Shown here: positions 53,495 to 63,470 of the stretch, one piece after another | Position numbering within the stretch: the first letter of the stretch is position 1 | Layout of the letters: the number at the start of each line of letters is the position of its first letter | NCBI RefSeq assembly: GCF_017355885.1 | Contig: NZ_JAFEUU010000017.1 | Location: forward strand, 1 to 64,000 | Length of the DNA stretch: 64,000 nt | From: Sabulicella rubraurantiaca | Lineage (GTDB): Bacteria > Pseudomonadota > Alphaproteobacteria > Acetobacterales > Acetobacteraceae | Direction of reading: 5' to 3' | Notes under the pieces: model-generated | Told to the model about the DNA's origin: nothing | Databases searched by the model: none | The model's input: the letters and a program-made list of their open reading frames with translations, nothing else | Translations under genes and position numbers: made by a program

Positions 53495-55358
53495 CCTCGC
53501 GCGTGATGACCACGACCGACGCGCGCGGCGGCATCCCCTCCGCGAAATCCGGCCAGCGCGTCGCGGGGCGGTCGAAGGAAGAACCCGAAGCTTCCCCTGG
53601 ATGCTGCACGGCCAGGAGGATGCTGCGCTCGCCCGCCTCGATCACCGGGCCGCACACCTCAGCGCCGATGGGCGCCCGGTAGAACAAGCGCGGCAAGGCG
53701 CGGGCCTCGCCTTCCGTCTCGGCGGCAAAAAGCCCGTCTGCCATCCCGGCCGCCGGGCCGGCCCCGTCGGTGGCGATCCAGATACGGCCCTTGCCGTCGA
53801 AGGCGCAGTTGTCGGGACAGGACAGCCAATTCCCCTCCCCGTTCGCGGCGCGGTGGTATTCCGCCCCGGCCTCCGCCTCGGGCCGGCCGCCGCGCAGGAA
53901 CAGGTTCCAGCGCATGACCGGCGCGGCATGATCCGGGCGCTCCGGGACACCTGGGGGCACCATCTCGATCACGTGGCCATGCGGGTTGGGGCCGCGCGGA
54001 TTGGCGGGGTCCACCCGCTCGGCGGCGCGGCGCGAGTTGTTGGTCAGCAGCGCATAGACGCGGCCGCTGGCGAGGTTGGCCTCCACGTCCTCGGGCCGGT
54101 CCATCGGCGTGGCGCCGAGGAGGTCGGCGGCGCGGCGCGTCTCGATCAACACCTCGGCCTGGGATCCGAAGCCATTTGCCTCGGTCAGCGGCCCCTCGCC
54201 ATGAACCAGGGGCAGCCAATGCACCGTGCCATCCGCCTCGAAGCGCGCAACGGAGAGCGTGCCCTCGTCCAGAAGATGGCGGTTGGAGTCGGGATGCGCG
54301 GGGTCGAAGGGGCGGGCGGAAACGAAGCGGTAGATGTATTCGAAGCGCTCATCGTCGCCCATGTAGATCGCGACGCGGCCATCCGGCGTCAGGGCGGAGG
54401 CCGCCCCTTCGTGCTTGAAGCGGCCCAGGGCGGTGCGCTTGATCGGGGTCGAGCGGGGATCGTAGGGGTCCACCTCCACCACCCAGCCGAAGCGGTTTGG
54501 CTCGTTCGGCTCATGCGCCAGGTTGAAGCGCGCGACGTGGCGGTGCCAAGCGTAGAAGGGGTCGGCAACGATGTTGTAGCGGCGGCGCGCCTCGCGCTGC
54601 GCCTCGTCCTGGGCCTCGCCGCCGAAGAAGACGTTGATGTTCTCCTCGCAGGTCAACACCGTGCCCCAGGGCGTGACGCCGCCGCCGCAATTGCACAGCA
54701 TGCCGAGGACGCGCCGACCCTCCGGGTCCTCCGAGGTCCGCATGCGCGGGTGGCCCGCAGCCGGGCCCCGAATCTCCATCGGCGTAGAGGCGGTGATGCG
54801 CCGGTTCAGCCCCCCCTCTGGATCGGGAACCCAGGTGCCGCCGCGCCACTCCATCTCGACCACGCTGCCGCCGAGCGCCGCCATCTCCACCGCCGCCTGC
54901 TCGGCGGTGACGCGCGACCGCGCCTCCCGCCCCGTGCCGAGGCCGGGGAACATGAGGCTCGTGCTGGCGTATTCGTGATTGGCCCAGAGCAGGGCGCGGC
55001 GCCCGGTGGTGCCGCCACGTTCCGCCGGAAGCAGGGCCAGGAAGTCCACATTGGTGCCGAATTGCCGCGCCTGTGCCTCGGCGGTCTGGTTCAGCGGGTC
55101 GAATGGCGGCGCGCCGGGCAGCACCGGGTCGCCCCAGCGGAGCACCACCTCTCGCCGATGACCCGTCGCCACTGCATCCTCCGGCGACATGAGGTGCGCG
55201 AGCGGCGTGAAGCCAAGGCCCGTCCCTGCGGCCGAAGCACCTGCCTCCCGGGCTGCCAGCGCGGCCAGTCCGCCCAGCAGCGCTGCGCGGCGGGAGATGA
55301 CCGTGCCGATATCCGGCGCGGTGGAGCGGTTGCTGCCGATGTCGTCAGTCTCGTCCAT
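53475..55358 (-). CDS. PhoX family phosphatase
   Basis: The 627-residue protein has a twin-arginine signal (VISRRAALLGGLAALAAREA at about 20-39) and the PhoX (DUF839) beta-propeller-type sequence: LGFTPLAHL, LLWANHEYAS (about 123-132), CNCGGGVTPWGTVLTCEEN, WVVEVDPYDPRSTPIKRTAL and YMGDDERFEYIYRFVSARP. PhoX enzymes are calcium/iron phosphatases secreted through Tat that release phosphate from organic esters. It overlaps dinB by 20 bases. No good Pho box was found in its upstream region, unlike ugpB. Confidence 0.87.
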   Translation of the reverse strand: MDETDDIGSNRSTAPDIGTVISRRAALLGGLAALAAREAGASAAGTGLGFTPLAHLMSPEDAVATGHRREVVLRWGDPVLPGAPPFDPLNQTAEAQARQFGTNVDFLALLPAERGGTTGRRALLWANHEYASTSLMFPGLGTGREARSRVTAEQAAVEMAALGGSVVEMEWRGGTWVPDPEGGLNRRITASTPMEIRGPAAGHPRMRTSEDPEGRRVLGMLCNCGGGVTPWGTVLTCEENINVFFGGEAQDEAQREARRRYNIVADPFYAWHRHVARFNLAHEPNEPNRFGWVVEVDPYDPRSTPIKRTALGRFKHEGAASALTPDGRVAIYMGDDERFEYIYRFVSARPFDPAHPDSNRHLLDEGTLSVARFEADGTVHWLPLVHGEGPLTEANGFGSQAEVLIETRRAADLLGATPMDRPEDVEANLASGRVYALLTNNSRRAAERVDPANPRGPNPHGHVIEMVPPGVPERPDHAAPVMRWNLFLRGGRPEAEAGAEYHRAANGEGNWLSCPDNCAFDGKGRIWIATDGAGPAAGMADGLFAAETEGEARALPRLFYRAPIGAEVCGPVIEAGERSILLAVQHPGEASGSSFDRPATRWPDFAEGMPPRASVVVITREDDGPIG

Positions 55359-55425
55359 GATGGTGGTCTCCCATCGCCATGTTCATGCGCCGGGTGGCGC
55401 GGGGCAAATGACGCTTCGTTGAAGC

Positions 55426-56304
55426 TCAGGACCAGAGCCGGGCCGCCCCCAGCACGCCGGAGGAGTCGCCGTGCCGCGCCGGGACAATGCGCGTGCGCAC
55501 CACGTCGGAGAAGACGTGGCGCGGCAGGAGGCGCGGAACCTCCTCATAGAGATGCGCCATGTTCGACAATCCGCCCGCCAGCACCACCACTTCGGGGTCC
55601 AGCAGGTTCACCACATGCGCCAGCGCCCGCGCCAACCGGTCCGCGTGGCGCGCCAGGGCGGCGTGGGCGGCCGGGTCGGTGCGGCTGGGCAGGCCGGACG
55701 CGTCGCGCGCCCCTTCCCCATCCGCATCGGCGGCCAGGGCAGGGCCGCACAGGAAGGTCTCGATGCAGCCGCGCTGGCCGCACCAGCATTGCGGGCCGGG
55801 ATGCTCCTCTGCCGTCATCCAGGGCAGCGGGTTGTGGCCCCATTCCCCGGCGATGCGGTTCGCGCCCTCCAGGATACGACCGTCCAGCACGATGCCCGCG
55901 CCGACCCCCGTGCCGAGGATGACGCAGAACACGCTGCCCGCCCCTTGTGCGGCCCCGTCCGCCGCCTCGGAGAGGGCGAGGCAATTGGCGTCGTTGGACA
56001 GGCGCACCTCGCGGCGCAGCGCGGCGGAAAGGTCCTCGGCGAGATGACCCCCGTTCAGCCAGGTGGAGTTGGCGCCGCGCACGAGGCCGGTGGCCGGCGA
56101 CAGGCTGCCGGGAATGCCGACACCCACCGTGCCTGCCTCGCCCAGTTCGGCCTCCGCGCCCTCGACCAGTTCGCGCACCGTCTCGATCACCCCGGCATAG
56201 GAGCGCGGGGTGGGGACGCGCTGCCGCAGCCGCACCTGCCCTGCCCGGTCCAGCGCTGCCACCTCCGTCTTGGTGCCGCCGAGATCCACGCCGATCCGCA
56301 TCAT
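55426..56304 (-). CDS. ROK family sugar kinase
   Basis: The 292-residue protein has the N-terminal ATP motif GVDLGGTKTEVAALD (about 5-19), the ILGTGVGAGIVLDG segment (about 129-142), and the ROK signature with zinc ligands EWGHNPLPW and CWCGQRGCIETF (Cys residues near 173-181). These match fructokinase/N-acetylglucosamine kinase Mak/NagK proteins. Sugar specificity cannot be fixed. It stands alone, 67 bases before the PhoX start on the same strand. Confidence 0.85.
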   Translation of the reverse strand: MMRIGVDLGGTKTEVAALDRAGQVRLRQRVPTPRSYAGVIETVRELVEGAEAELGEAGTVGVGIPGSLSPATGLVRGANSTWLNGGHLAEDLSAALRREVRLSNDANCLALSEAADGAAQGAGSVFCVILGTGVGAGIVLDGRILEGANRIAGEWGHNPLPWMTAEEHPGPQCWCGQRGCIETFLCGPALAADADGEGARDASGLPSRTDPAAHAALARHADRLARALAHVVNLLDPEVVVLAGGLSNMAHLYEEVPRLLPRHVFSDVVRTRIVPARHGDSSGVLGAARLWS

Positions 56305-56366
56305 GGCGGCGGAGGCTGGCCGCGCCCGCCCTTGCCGTCCAGCCCCCGGCGGTGGTTCGATACGGC

Positions 56367-56603
56367 ATGGAGGAACCCGTCACCCTCGATGTCCGCGGCC
56401 TGCATTGCCCGCTCCCGGTCCTCAAGGCGAACAAGGCGCTGCGCGGGATGAAGCCGGGCGGCGAGCTGGTGGTGCTGGCCACCGACCCGGCAGCGGTGAA
56501 GGATTTCCACGCCTTCGCCGGGGAGACGGGCCACGAGCTTCTCGCCTGGGGTGAGGAGGAAGGGCATCTGCGCTTCGTCCTGCGTCGGAAGTCGGAGGGC
56601 TGA
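56367..56603 (+). CDS. TusA-like sulfurtransferase
   Basis: The 78-residue protein has the TusA/SirA/YeeD signature: VRGLHCPLPVLKANKALRGM (about 8-27), with the CPxP cysteine, and GGELVVLATDP. TusA carries sulfur from cysteine desulfurase to tRNA 2-thiouridine and molybdenum-cofactor synthesis. The ATG at 56367 is the family start. The next gene begins directly at its stop codon. Confidence 0.9.
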   Translation: MEEPVTLDVRGLHCPLPVLKANKALRGMKPGGELVVLATDPAAVKDFHAFAGETGHELLAWGEEEGHLRFVLRRKSEG

Positions 56604-57533
56604 TTGGCCGTCCTCTACCTGACCCACCGCGACTGCGCCCTACACGAGATGGGCGAGGGACACCCGGAATCGCCGGATCGGCTGCGCGCGATCTGGCGCG
56701 CCCTGGATGCGGAGGAATTCGCCCCACTGCTGCGCGACGAGCCGCCGGAGGCCACGGAGGAGCAGCTTCGCCGCGCCCATCCCGAGGCCTACGTGCAGGC
56801 CCTACTGGGGGTGCGCCCGGCCGAGGGCGAGTATGTCGCGCTCGACGCCGACACGGTCATGAATGCCCACACCGCACGCGCCTCCCTGCTGGCGGCCGGG
56901 GCGGCGGCCATGGCGGCGGGCGAGGTCTGCTCCGGCCGGGTGCGCCGCGCCTTCTGCGCCACCCGCCCGCCCGGCCACCATGCGGAGCGTCGCCGGCCCA
57001 TGGGATTCTGCCTCTTCGCCAATGCCGTAGTCGCGGCGCGGGAGGCACAGGCGAATCACGGCATCGGCCGCGTCGCGATCCTGGATTTCGACGTGCACCA
57101 CGGCAACGGCACGCAGGACGTGGTGAAGGACGACCCTTCCATCCTGTTCTGCTCCTCGCACCAGATGCCGCTCTATCCCGGCACGGGGGCGGCGCATGAG
57201 CGGGGCTGCGGCAATGTGGTCAACGCCCCCCTCCCCCCCGGCGCCAATGGCGAGGCCTTCCGCGCCGCCTGGTCCAACCACCTCCTCCCCGCGATCCGCG
57301 CCTTCGCTCCGGAGCTGATCGTCGTCTCGGCCGGATTCGACGCCCATGCGCGAGACCCGCTGGCGCAGCTCCGCCTGACCGAGGCGGATTTCGAATGGAT
57401 CTCCAACGAAATCTGTGCCCTGGCCGAGGAGCAATGCGGTGGGCGGGTCGTGAGCCTGCTCGAAGGGGGCTACGATCTGGATGCCCTGGCAGCCTCCGTG
57501 GCGGCCCACGTGCGGGTTCTGTTGCAGTTCTGA
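56604..57533 (+). CDS. Histone-deacetylase-family amidohydrolase
   Basis: The 309-residue zinc hydrolase has the motifs RPPGHHAERRRPMGFCLF (about 121-138; tandem catalytic His) and ILDFDVHHGNGTQ (about 152-164; zinc Asp and His), and VVSAGFDAHARDPL with a third zinc Asp. Family members include acetylpolyamine amidohydrolases and acetoin-utilisation-type proteins. Substrate unknown. It appears to start with TTG at 56604, directly after the tusA stop; no other good start is near. Confidence 0.87.
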   Translation: MAVLYLTHRDCALHEMGEGHPESPDRLRAIWRALDAEEFAPLLRDEPPEATEEQLRRAHPEAYVQALLGVRPAEGEYVALDADTVMNAHTARASLLAAGAAAMAAGEVCSGRVRRAFCATRPPGHHAERRRPMGFCLFANAVVAAREAQANHGIGRVAILDFDVHHGNGTQDVVKDDPSILFCSSHQMPLYPGTGAAHERGCGNVVNAPLPPGANGEAFRAAWSNHLLPAIRAFAPELIVVSAGFDAHARDPLAQLRLTEADFEWISNEICALAEEQCGGRVVSLLEGGYDLDALAASVAAHVRVLLQF

Positions 57534-57617
57534 CACAGCGCCTATCTTGACCAGGGCCCGGAGTTTAGGTTTCCCCTCCGCTCCTTTATGATGCGTCGCT
57601 TGAGGGGGAGTGTGTCG

Positions 57618-57860
57618 ATGACCGGCCAGACGGAGAAGGAGGGGTTGGCCAACCTGTCCTTCGAGGAAGCCCTGTCCCAGCTCGAGGCGATCGTCCGATC
57701 GCTGGAAGCGGGTCGGAGCACCCTGGCAGAGGCAATCGGCGAGTACGAACGGGGCGCGGCGCTGCGCCGGCATTGCGAACAGAAGCTGGCCGAGGCCGAG
57801 GCCAAGGTTCAGGCGGTGGTGGAAGGACGCAGCGGCCTTTCCCTCCGCGACGTGGAATAG
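57618..57860 (+). CDS. xseB: Exodeoxyribonuclease VII small subunit
   Basis: The 80-residue acidic helical protein has the XseB pattern SFEEALSQLEAIVRSLEAG and LAEAIGEYERGAALRRHCEQ. It forms exonuclease VII with XseA (not here). The ATG at 57618 follows a GAGGGGGAG site; an earlier ATG at 57588 is less likely. xseB-ispA-dxs is a common proteobacterial order. Confidence 0.92.
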   Translation: MTGQTEKEGLANLSFEEALSQLEAIVRSLEAGRSTLAEAIGEYERGAALRRHCEQKLAEAEAKVQAVVEGRSGLSLRDVE

Positions 57861-57866
57861 AGCCGT

Positions 57867-58787
57867 ATGGACCATCAAACGGGCGGGCTTTCCGTCCACA
57901 CCCTCGCGGAGGCCATGAACGAGGCCGCGGGGGAGATCGACGCAGCGCTGGACCGGCTCCTGCCGATCCCCGAGGGCGGCGAGGCGCGGCTCTACGAGGC
58001 GATGCGCTACTCCACCATCGGCGGCGGCAAGCGGCTGCGCGGCTTCCTGGTTCTGGAAGGTGCGCGGCAGTTCAACGTCTCCCGCCAAGCGGCGCTGCGA
58101 GTCGCCTGCGCGATCGAGATGGTGCACGCCTACAGCCTGATCCATGACGACCTGCCCGCCATGGACGACGATGACATGCGCCGGGGCAAGCCGACCAACC
58201 ACAAGGCTTTCGACGAGGCGACGGCCATCCTCGCAGGCGACGCCTTGCAAACTCAGGCGTTCCACGTTCTGGCAGAGGAGGAGACCCACCCCGATCCCGC
58301 GGTGCGGATCGAGTTGGTGCGGCTCCTGGCCCGCGCCGCCGGCGCACGTGGCATGTGTGGCGGGCAGATGCTGGACATGCTGGCCGAACAGGCGGAGGCA
58401 CCGATGAACGAGGCGCAAATCGGCCGCCTTCAGCTGCTCAAGACCGGCAAGCTGATCGAGTTCTCGGCCGAGGCGGGCGCGGTGCTGGGCAAGGCCCCTC
58501 CGGCGCAGCGCCACGCCCTTGCCGCCTATGGGCGCGAGCTGGGAGCCGCCTTCCAGATCGCCGACGACCTGCTGGATGCCACCGCGACGGCGGAGGAAAT
58601 GGGCAAGGCGACGGCCAAGGATGCAGGCGCCGGCAAGGCGACCCTGGTTTCCCTTCTGGGCCTCGAACGCGCCCGCATCCAGGCCGAAAGGCTGGTGGAG
58701 CAGGCGCGCGGCCACCTGGATTCATTCGATTCCCGCGCCGGGCTGCTGCGAAGCCTCGCCGGCTTCGTGATCGAGCGGAGGAACTGA
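57867..58787 (+). CDS. ispA: Farnesyl diphosphate synthase
   Basis: The 306-residue prenyltransferase condenses isopentenyl and dimethylallyl units to farnesyl diphosphate. The first aspartate-rich motif is [16 protein letters not shown] (about 92-107), the second FQIADDLLD (about 231-239), and GGGKRLRG lies at about 51-58. It follows xseB by six bases and overlaps dxs by one base. Confidence 0.94.
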   Translation: MDHQTGGLSVHTLAEAMNEAAGEIDAALDRLLPIPEGGEARLYEAMRYSTIGGGKRLRGFLVLEGARQFNVSRQAALRVACAIEMVHAYSLIHDDLPAMDDDDMRRGKPTNHKAFDEATAILAGDALQTQAFHVLAEEETHPDPAVRIELVRLLARAAGARGMCGGQMLDMLAEQAEAPMNEAQIGRLQLLKTGKLIEFSAEAGAVLGKAPPAQRHALAAYGRELGAAFQIADDLLDATATAEEMGKATAKDAGAGKATLVSLLGLERARIQAERLVEQARGHLDSFDSRAGLLRSLAGFVIERRN

Positions 58788-60712
58788 TGCACGACCGTCC
58801 CGCCACCCCGCTGCTGGACCGCGTGCGCGTCCCCGCGGACATGAAGAACTTCTCCAACGAGCAGCTGAAGCAGCTGGCCGACGAGGTGCGCGCCGAGACG
58901 ATCTCTGCCGTCTCCGTCACGGGCGGGCATCTCGGCGCCTCGCTCGGCGTGGTGGAGCTGACCGTCGCGGTCCATGCGGTGTTCGACACGCCGAAGGACC
59001 GGCTGATCTGGGACGTGGGCCATCAGGCCTACCCCCACAAGATCCTGACCGGGCGACGCGACCGCATCCGCACATTGCGCCAGGGCGGCGGGTTGTCCGG
59101 CTTCACTCGCCGCGCCGAGAGCGAATACGACCCGTTCGGTGCCGCGCACTCCTCCACCTCCATCTCGGCCGGGCTGGGCATGGCGGTTGCGCGCGACCTG
59201 AAGGGCGACAACAACCACGTCATCGCCGTGATCGGCGACGGCTCCATGTCCGCCGGCATGGCCTATGAGGCGATGAACAATGCGGGCTCGCTGAAGTCCA
59301 ACCTCATCGTCATCCTGAACGACAACGACATGAGCATCGCGCCGCCGGTCGGCGCCATGTCGGCCTATCTGTCGCGGACCATCTCCTCCCGCCCCTTCCT
59401 GTCGGTGCGGGACTTCATGGCAAAGATGGCCAAGGCCTTCCCCGCGCCTCTCCAGCGCGCCGCCGCCCGAGCCGACGAGTATGCGCGCGGATTGCTGACC
59501 GGCGGGACCCTCTTCGAGGAGATGGGGTTCCTCTACGTGGGCCCGGTGGACGGCCATAATCTGGACCACCTGCTGCCCGTGCTGCGGAACCTGCGCGATT
59601 CCGGGCATCAGGGTCCGTTCCTGCTTCATGCCGTGACGCAGAAGGGCAAGGGCTACGCGCCGGCCGAGGCCAGCGCCGACAAGTATCACGGCGTCGTGAA
59701 GTTCAACGTCGTGACCGGGGAGCAGCAGAAGGCCCCGCCCGGCCCGCCCTCCTACACCAAGGTCTTCGCCCAGGCCCTGATCGCCGAGGCCGAGGCCGAT
59801 GAGCGCGTGGTGGCGGTGAACGCGGCCATGCCGTCCGGCACGGGGCTCGACCTCTTCGCCAAGAAGTTCCCGAAGCGCTGCTTCGACGTGGGCATCGCCG
59901 AGCAGCACGCCGTGACCTTTGCCGCCGGCATGGCAACGGAAGGGATGAAGCCCTTCTGCGCGATCTATTCCACCTTCCTCCAGCGCGGCTACGACCAGGT
60001 GGTGCACGACGTGGCGCTGCAATCACTGCCGGTGCGCTTCGGCATGGACCGGGCGGGGCTGGTGGGCGCGGACGGCGCCACCCATGCAGGCTCCTTCGAC
60101 ATCGCTTATCTCGGCTGCCTGCCCGGCTTCACGCTGATGGCCGCGGCGGATGAGGTGGAGCTGGCGCACATGGTCGCTACCATGGCTGCCATCGATGACG
60201 GCCCCTCCGGCGTGCGCTACCCGCGCGGCGAGGGCTTCGGGCTGGAGCCGGTGCCGGCGCGCGGCACGCCGCTGCCCATCGGCAAGGGCCGCGTGCTGCG
60301 CGAGGGCACCAAGGTCGCCATCCTTTCCTATGGCGCGCGGCTGCAGGAATGCCTGAAGGCGGCGGATGACCTCGCCACCTTCGGCCTCTCGACCACCGTC
60401 GCCGATGCGCGCTTCGCCAAGCCGCTGGACACGGATCTGGTCGAGCGGCTGGCGCGCGAGCACGAGGTGCTGATCACCATCGAGGAAGGCTCGGTGAACG
60501 GGTTCGGCGGGCTGGTGATGCATCACCTCGCCACGCGTGGCCTGCTGGATCGCGGCCTGAAGCTGCGGCCCCTGGTGCTTCCCGACATCTGGATCGACCA
60601 CGAAAACCCGCGCAAGCAGTACGACGTCGCCGGGCTGAACGCGCCGCAGATCACGCAGACCGTCCTGGCCGCGCTGGGGCGCGAGGCGCTGGCCGTCTCC
60701 GCGACGGCCTGA
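58787..60712 (+). CDS. dxs: 1-Deoxy-D-xylulose-5-phosphate synthase
   Basis: The 641-residue thiamine-diphosphate enzyme makes deoxyxylulose phosphate from pyruvate and glyceraldehyde 3-phosphate, the first step of the methylerythritol phosphate pathway. Features: [20 protein letters not shown], the ThDP/Mg motif [18 protein letters not shown] (about 149-166) and the C-terminal [17 protein letters not shown] with the catalytic glutamate. The ATG at 58787 overlaps the ispA stop (TGATG). Confidence 0.96.
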   Translation: MHDRPATPLLDRVRVPADMKNFSNEQLKQLADEVRAETISAVSVTGGHLGASLGVVELTVAVHAVFDTPKDRLIWDVGHQAYPHKILTGRRDRIRTLRQGGGLSGFTRRAESEYDPFGAAHSSTSISAGLGMAVARDLKGDNNHVIAVIGDGSMSAGMAYEAMNNAGSLKSNLIVILNDNDMSIAPPVGAMSAYLSRTISSRPFLSVRDFMAKMAKAFPAPLQRAAARADEYARGLLTGGTLFEEMGFLYVGPVDGHNLDHLLPVLRNLRDSGHQGPFLLHAVTQKGKGYAPAEASADKYHGVVKFNVVTGEQQKAPPGPPSYTKVFAQALIAEAEADERVVAVNAAMPSGTGLDLFAKKFPKRCFDVGIAEQHAVTFAAGMATEGMKPFCAIYSTFLQRGYDQVVHDVALQSLPVRFGMDRAGLVGADGATHAGSFDIAYLGCLPGFTLMAAADEVELAHMVATMAAIDDGPSGVRYPRGEGFGLEPVPARGTPLPIGKGRVLREGTKVAILSYGARLQECLKAADDLATFGLSTTVADARFAKPLDTDLVERLAREHEVLITIEEGSVNGFGGLVMHHLATRGLLDRGLKLRPLVLPDIWIDHENPRKQYDVAGLNAPQITQTVLAALGREALAVSATA

Positions 60713-60719
60713 GAACGCG

Positions 60720-61478
60720 ATGGGCGGGGGCAAGGGCGCGCGCGCCAAGGGGCAGCGCGCCGACCTCGCCCTCGTCGAGCGCGGGCTGGCGGAGAGCCGC
60801 ACCCGCGCCCAGGCGCTGATCATGGCCGGGCTTGTGTTTTCCGGCGAACGCCGCATCGAGAAGCCGGGTGACGCCATTCCTGAGGGGATGGCGCTCGAAC
60901 TGCGCGGCCAGGACCATCCATGGGTGTCGCGCGGTGGGGTGAAGCTGGCCCACGGGATCGCGCATTTCGGCCTCTCCCCGGAAGGGCTGACCTGCCTGGA
61001 TCTTGGCGCCTCGACAGGCGGCTTCACCGACGTACTGCTGCATCATGGCGCTGCGCGGGTCTTCGCGCTGGATGTCGGACACGGGCAGCTGGCCTGGAAG
61101 CTGCGCAACGACCCACGCATCGTGGTGATGGAGCGGGTGAATGCCCGCCACCTGAAGCCGAACGACCTGCCGGAACTTGGCGCGCTGGTCTGCGACGCCT
61201 CCTTCATCGGATTGCGCACCGTCCTGCCTGCCGCCCTCGGCTTCTGTAGCCCAGGCGCCTGGGCAATCGCGCTGATCAAGCCGCAATTCGAGGTTGGACC
61301 CGCGATTGCAAAGGGCGGCGTGGTGCGCGACGCCGCGGTGCATGACGCGGTGTGTGCGGAAATCTCGTCCTGGTGGGCGGCGCTGCCGGGCTGGCGCGTC
61401 CTGGGCATCGAGCCCTCGCCCATCCTGGGCCCCGAGGGCAACCGCGAGTTCCTGATCGCCGCGCAGCGCGAGGCCTGA
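60720..61478 (+). CDS. tlyA: TlyA family RNA methyltransferase
   Basis: The 252-residue protein has an N-terminal S4 RNA-binding domain (RADLALVERGLAESRTRAQA at about 13-32) and a FtsJ-like methyltransferase domain with CLDLGASTGGFTDVLLHHGA (about 91-110) and ALIKPQFEVG. Mycobacterial TlyA methylates 16S and 23S rRNA 2'-O positions. It follows dxs by seven bases, a usual neighbour. It is followed by a strong hairpin. Confidence 0.9.
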   Translation: MGGGKGARAKGQRADLALVERGLAESRTRAQALIMAGLVFSGERRIEKPGDAIPEGMALELRGQDHPWVSRGGVKLAHGIAHFGLSPEGLTCLDLGASTGGFTDVLLHHGAARVFALDVGHGQLAWKLRNDPRIVVMERVNARHLKPNDLPELGALVCDASFIGLRTVLPAALGFCSPGAWAIALIKPQFEVGPAIAKGGVVRDAAVHDAVCAEISSWWAALPGWRVLGIEPSPILGPEGNREFLIAAQREA

Positions 61479-61528
61479 GAACGGAACCGGCCGGTCCCCG
61501 TGAGAAGTACGGCTGGCAATAGCGCTGT

Positions 61529-61553
61529 CCGGGTGCCCGCACGGGGCGCCCGG
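61529..61553. terminator. Hairpin between convergent tlyA and PEP-CTERM genes
   Basis: CCGGGTGCCC (61529-61538) pairs with GGGCGCCCGG (61544-61553) through ten positions with one G-U type pair around the loop GCACG. It lies between two convergent genes and could end transcription from both sides. No long T-run follows. Confidence 0.5.
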
Positions 61554-61560
61554 AGCGGCG

Positions 61561-62187
61561 TCAGGCGGCCTTGCGGCGGACGAGGCCGAGGCCGAGCAGG
61601 CCAGCACCCAGCAGGGCAAGCCCGGCCGGCGCGGGCACCGGAAGCGCAGCCGCGCCACCGGAGAAGGTGAAGGTGCCCGTGAGGTTCACGCCATCGGTCT
61701 GGCCGGAGAAGGTGAAGGTGCCAGGGGTGGGATCAAAGCCCGCCGCGCGCAGCGTGCCGATGCCGCTGATCAAGAGGTAGTCGGTGGGGCTGGTGCCCGG
61801 GGGCAGCGGCGGGACGGTGAACTACGTCGCGGTGATCGCGCTCAAGTCGAAGGACAGGCCGCCCACCGTGAAGAAGTTGGCGATCGGGCCTGCGAAGGCG
61901 GCGAAGTTGAAGTCCTGGATCGTGCCGACATCGCCCACCGAGACGGGCATGTTGCTGCCGGTGCTGACCGCGTCCACGGTGAAGGCGCCGCCCGCGCCGG
62001 TGACGCAGTTGCCGACCACGTTGGCGCAGAAGTCGACGGCCACGGCGTCGGCGAGGCGGACATTGGTGCCGCTGCCGTCGACGCCCTGGAACAGGCCGCC
62101 GAAGTCGATCGAGCCCGTCAGGGGTGCGGCATGCACTGCCACAGGCGCCGCCAGAAGAGCGAGGCCCAGTACCGCTTGCTTCAGAAT
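61561..62187 (-). pseudogene. Decayed PEP-CTERM-type exported protein
   Basis: One frame of 208 codons on the minus strand has a signal segment (KQAVLGLALLAAPVAVHA), a beta-rich body and a C-terminal sorting-like tail (PVPAPAGLALLGAGLLGLGL, then VRRKAA). Two defects are visible. A TAG at 61824-61822 splits the frame after DLSAITAT, with normal family-like sequence (FTVPPLPPGTSPTDYLLISG) on the other side. The expected start codon reads CTG (62184-62182) preceded by ATT; no ATG or GTG is present before the signal segment, only a GTG inside it at 62142. A sequencing error, CTG or ATT initiation, or pseudogenisation could explain this. Twenty-base direct repeats at 61658-61677 and 61703-61722 encode GTFTFSG twice. 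Confidence 0.65.
61658..61722. repeat. In-frame 20-base direct repeat in PEP-CTERM gene
   Basis: CCGGAGAAGGTGAAGGTGCC occurs at 61658-61677 and 61703-61722, 45 bases apart and in phase, so GTFTFSG appears twice, 15 residues apart. This probably reflects repeated beta strands. Confidence 0.7.
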
Positions 62188-62405
62188 CTGATTTTTTCGT
62201 CCCTTTGCCTTGGTTTGCTAACCAGTCAAAGGAATTTTGCGGCACCGTGACCGGGTCCTGCCGCAAACCATGCACGACCCATGCCAGGGCGATTTGCCCT
62301 TTGTATTCAGCGGATTGCCTGGAATCCTCACGAGCTTGTAGCCCGCTGTAAGGCACTGGACGCTGGGTTTGTTGCTCCCGCTCCTGCCGCGTGGCAGGAC
62401 AAGTC

Positions 62406-63470
62406 ATGCCACTTTCAGACCCCTTCCCCGCCCGGATCGAAGTGGTTCCGATCCGGTTATCGTATGGATTGGAACTCGAATGGCGGGGCTTGGAGGGGCG
62501 ATCTGATGGCTCCTTCTTCCAGAGTTGGACATGGCTGGGTTGCGAAGCACCGCTCCGATGGACCAATCCATGGCTTGTCCGCGCCGAGGCACACGGACAG
62601 CTGGTTGGGCTAGCCTTGTTAAACCGCCAGCGCTTGGCTTGGCACCTGCACCAGAGCGGCGACCCCATGCTCGACTCCGTCTACGTCGAGCGCAATGGCC
62701 CGCTCCTCGCCTCTGACGCGCCAATGGCGCTTGGCCGCTCCATGATGGAGGCGGCGCTTCGCCGCACAGGATGGGGCCGGCTCGTCCTTCCTGGTGTCGT
62801 CGCCGGTTGCCTGCCCCAGACCGGTCTGGCGTGGCGGCGACGCACGGTGCCTGCACCCGTGCTCGAGCTGGAGCCGATACGCCAAGCTGGCGGCGACCCG
62901 CTCAGCCTGGTCAGCGCGAATACACGCCAGCAGATCCGGCGGTCCCTCCGCGCCTATGGGAAGCGGGGCGCAGTGCGCTTGGAAGAGGCTGCCAGCCTGG
63001 ACGAAGCAGAGACTTGGCTCTCGCGCCTCGCCGAACTGCACACGGCAAGTTGGAACCGGCGCGGAAAGCCAGGGGCGTTCGCAGCCCCCTCCTTCCTGCG
63101 CTTCCATCGAAGCCTGCTTGGCCGCGGCTTCTTGCGTGGTGAGACGGAGTTGCTTCGTCTGAGTGCGGGTCCCGATGAAGTCGGCTACCTCTACAACTTC
63201 CGCCACAAGGGGCGCGTCCTCGCCTACCAGAGCGGCTTCATGGATGCCGACCTCGCACCACAGGAAAAGCCAGGCCTGCTCGCACATGCGCTCGCGATCC
63301 AGCAGGCCGCTTCGCGAGGAGATCGTGAGTATGACTTCCTCGCCGGTGACCAGCGCTACAAGCGAAATTTGGGCGGAATCTCGCAACCGCTCGAATGGGT
63401 GGAGTGGGCGCAGTGGCCCTCGCCCTTCGCCTGGGCTGCCGTGACTCGCCGCATGATTGGGCGCGTCTAG
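62406..63470 (+). CDS. GNAT family acetyltransferase, CelD/BcsL-like
   Basis: The 354-residue protein matches the COG5653/GNAT_acetyltr_6 family (CelD-like, FemAB-like fold), with TRQQIRRSLRAYGKRGAVRL (about 189-208), the core SAGPDEVGYLYNFRHKGRVL and QSGFMDADLAPQEKPGLLAHALAIQ, then REYDFLAGDQRYKRNLG. Members are named after a cellulose synthesis locus and are often found with exopolysaccharide or PEP-CTERM/exosortase genes; acyl acceptor unknown. A GTG at 62391 is an alternative start, but the ATG at 62406 has an AGGA site. It stands alone near the PEP-CTERM pseudogene. The 218 bases before it hold only short hairpins (GGGC-GATTT-GCCC near 62286-62298). Confidence 0.8.
   Translation: MPLSDPFPARIEVVPIRLSYGLELEWRGLEGRSDGSFFQSWTWLGCEAPLRWTNPWLVRAEAHGQLVGLALLNRQRLAWHLHQSGDPMLDSVYVERNGPLLASDAPMALGRSMMEAALRRTGWGRLVLPGVVAGCLPQTGLAWRRRTVPAPVLELEPIRQAGGDPLSLVSANTRQQIRRSLRAYGKRGAVRLEEAASLDEAETWLSRLAELHTASWNRRGKPGAFAAPSFLRFHRSLLGRGFLRGETELLRLSAGPDEVGYLYNFRHKGRVLAYQSGFMDADLAPQEKPGLLAHALAIQQAASRGDREYDFLAGDQRYKRNLGGISQPLEWVEWAQWPSPFAWAAVTRRMIGRV

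Noticed and set aside
55359-55425. Pho box before the PhoX gene
   Set aside because: Only one half-site (GCGTCAT) resembles the consensus; the second half does not.
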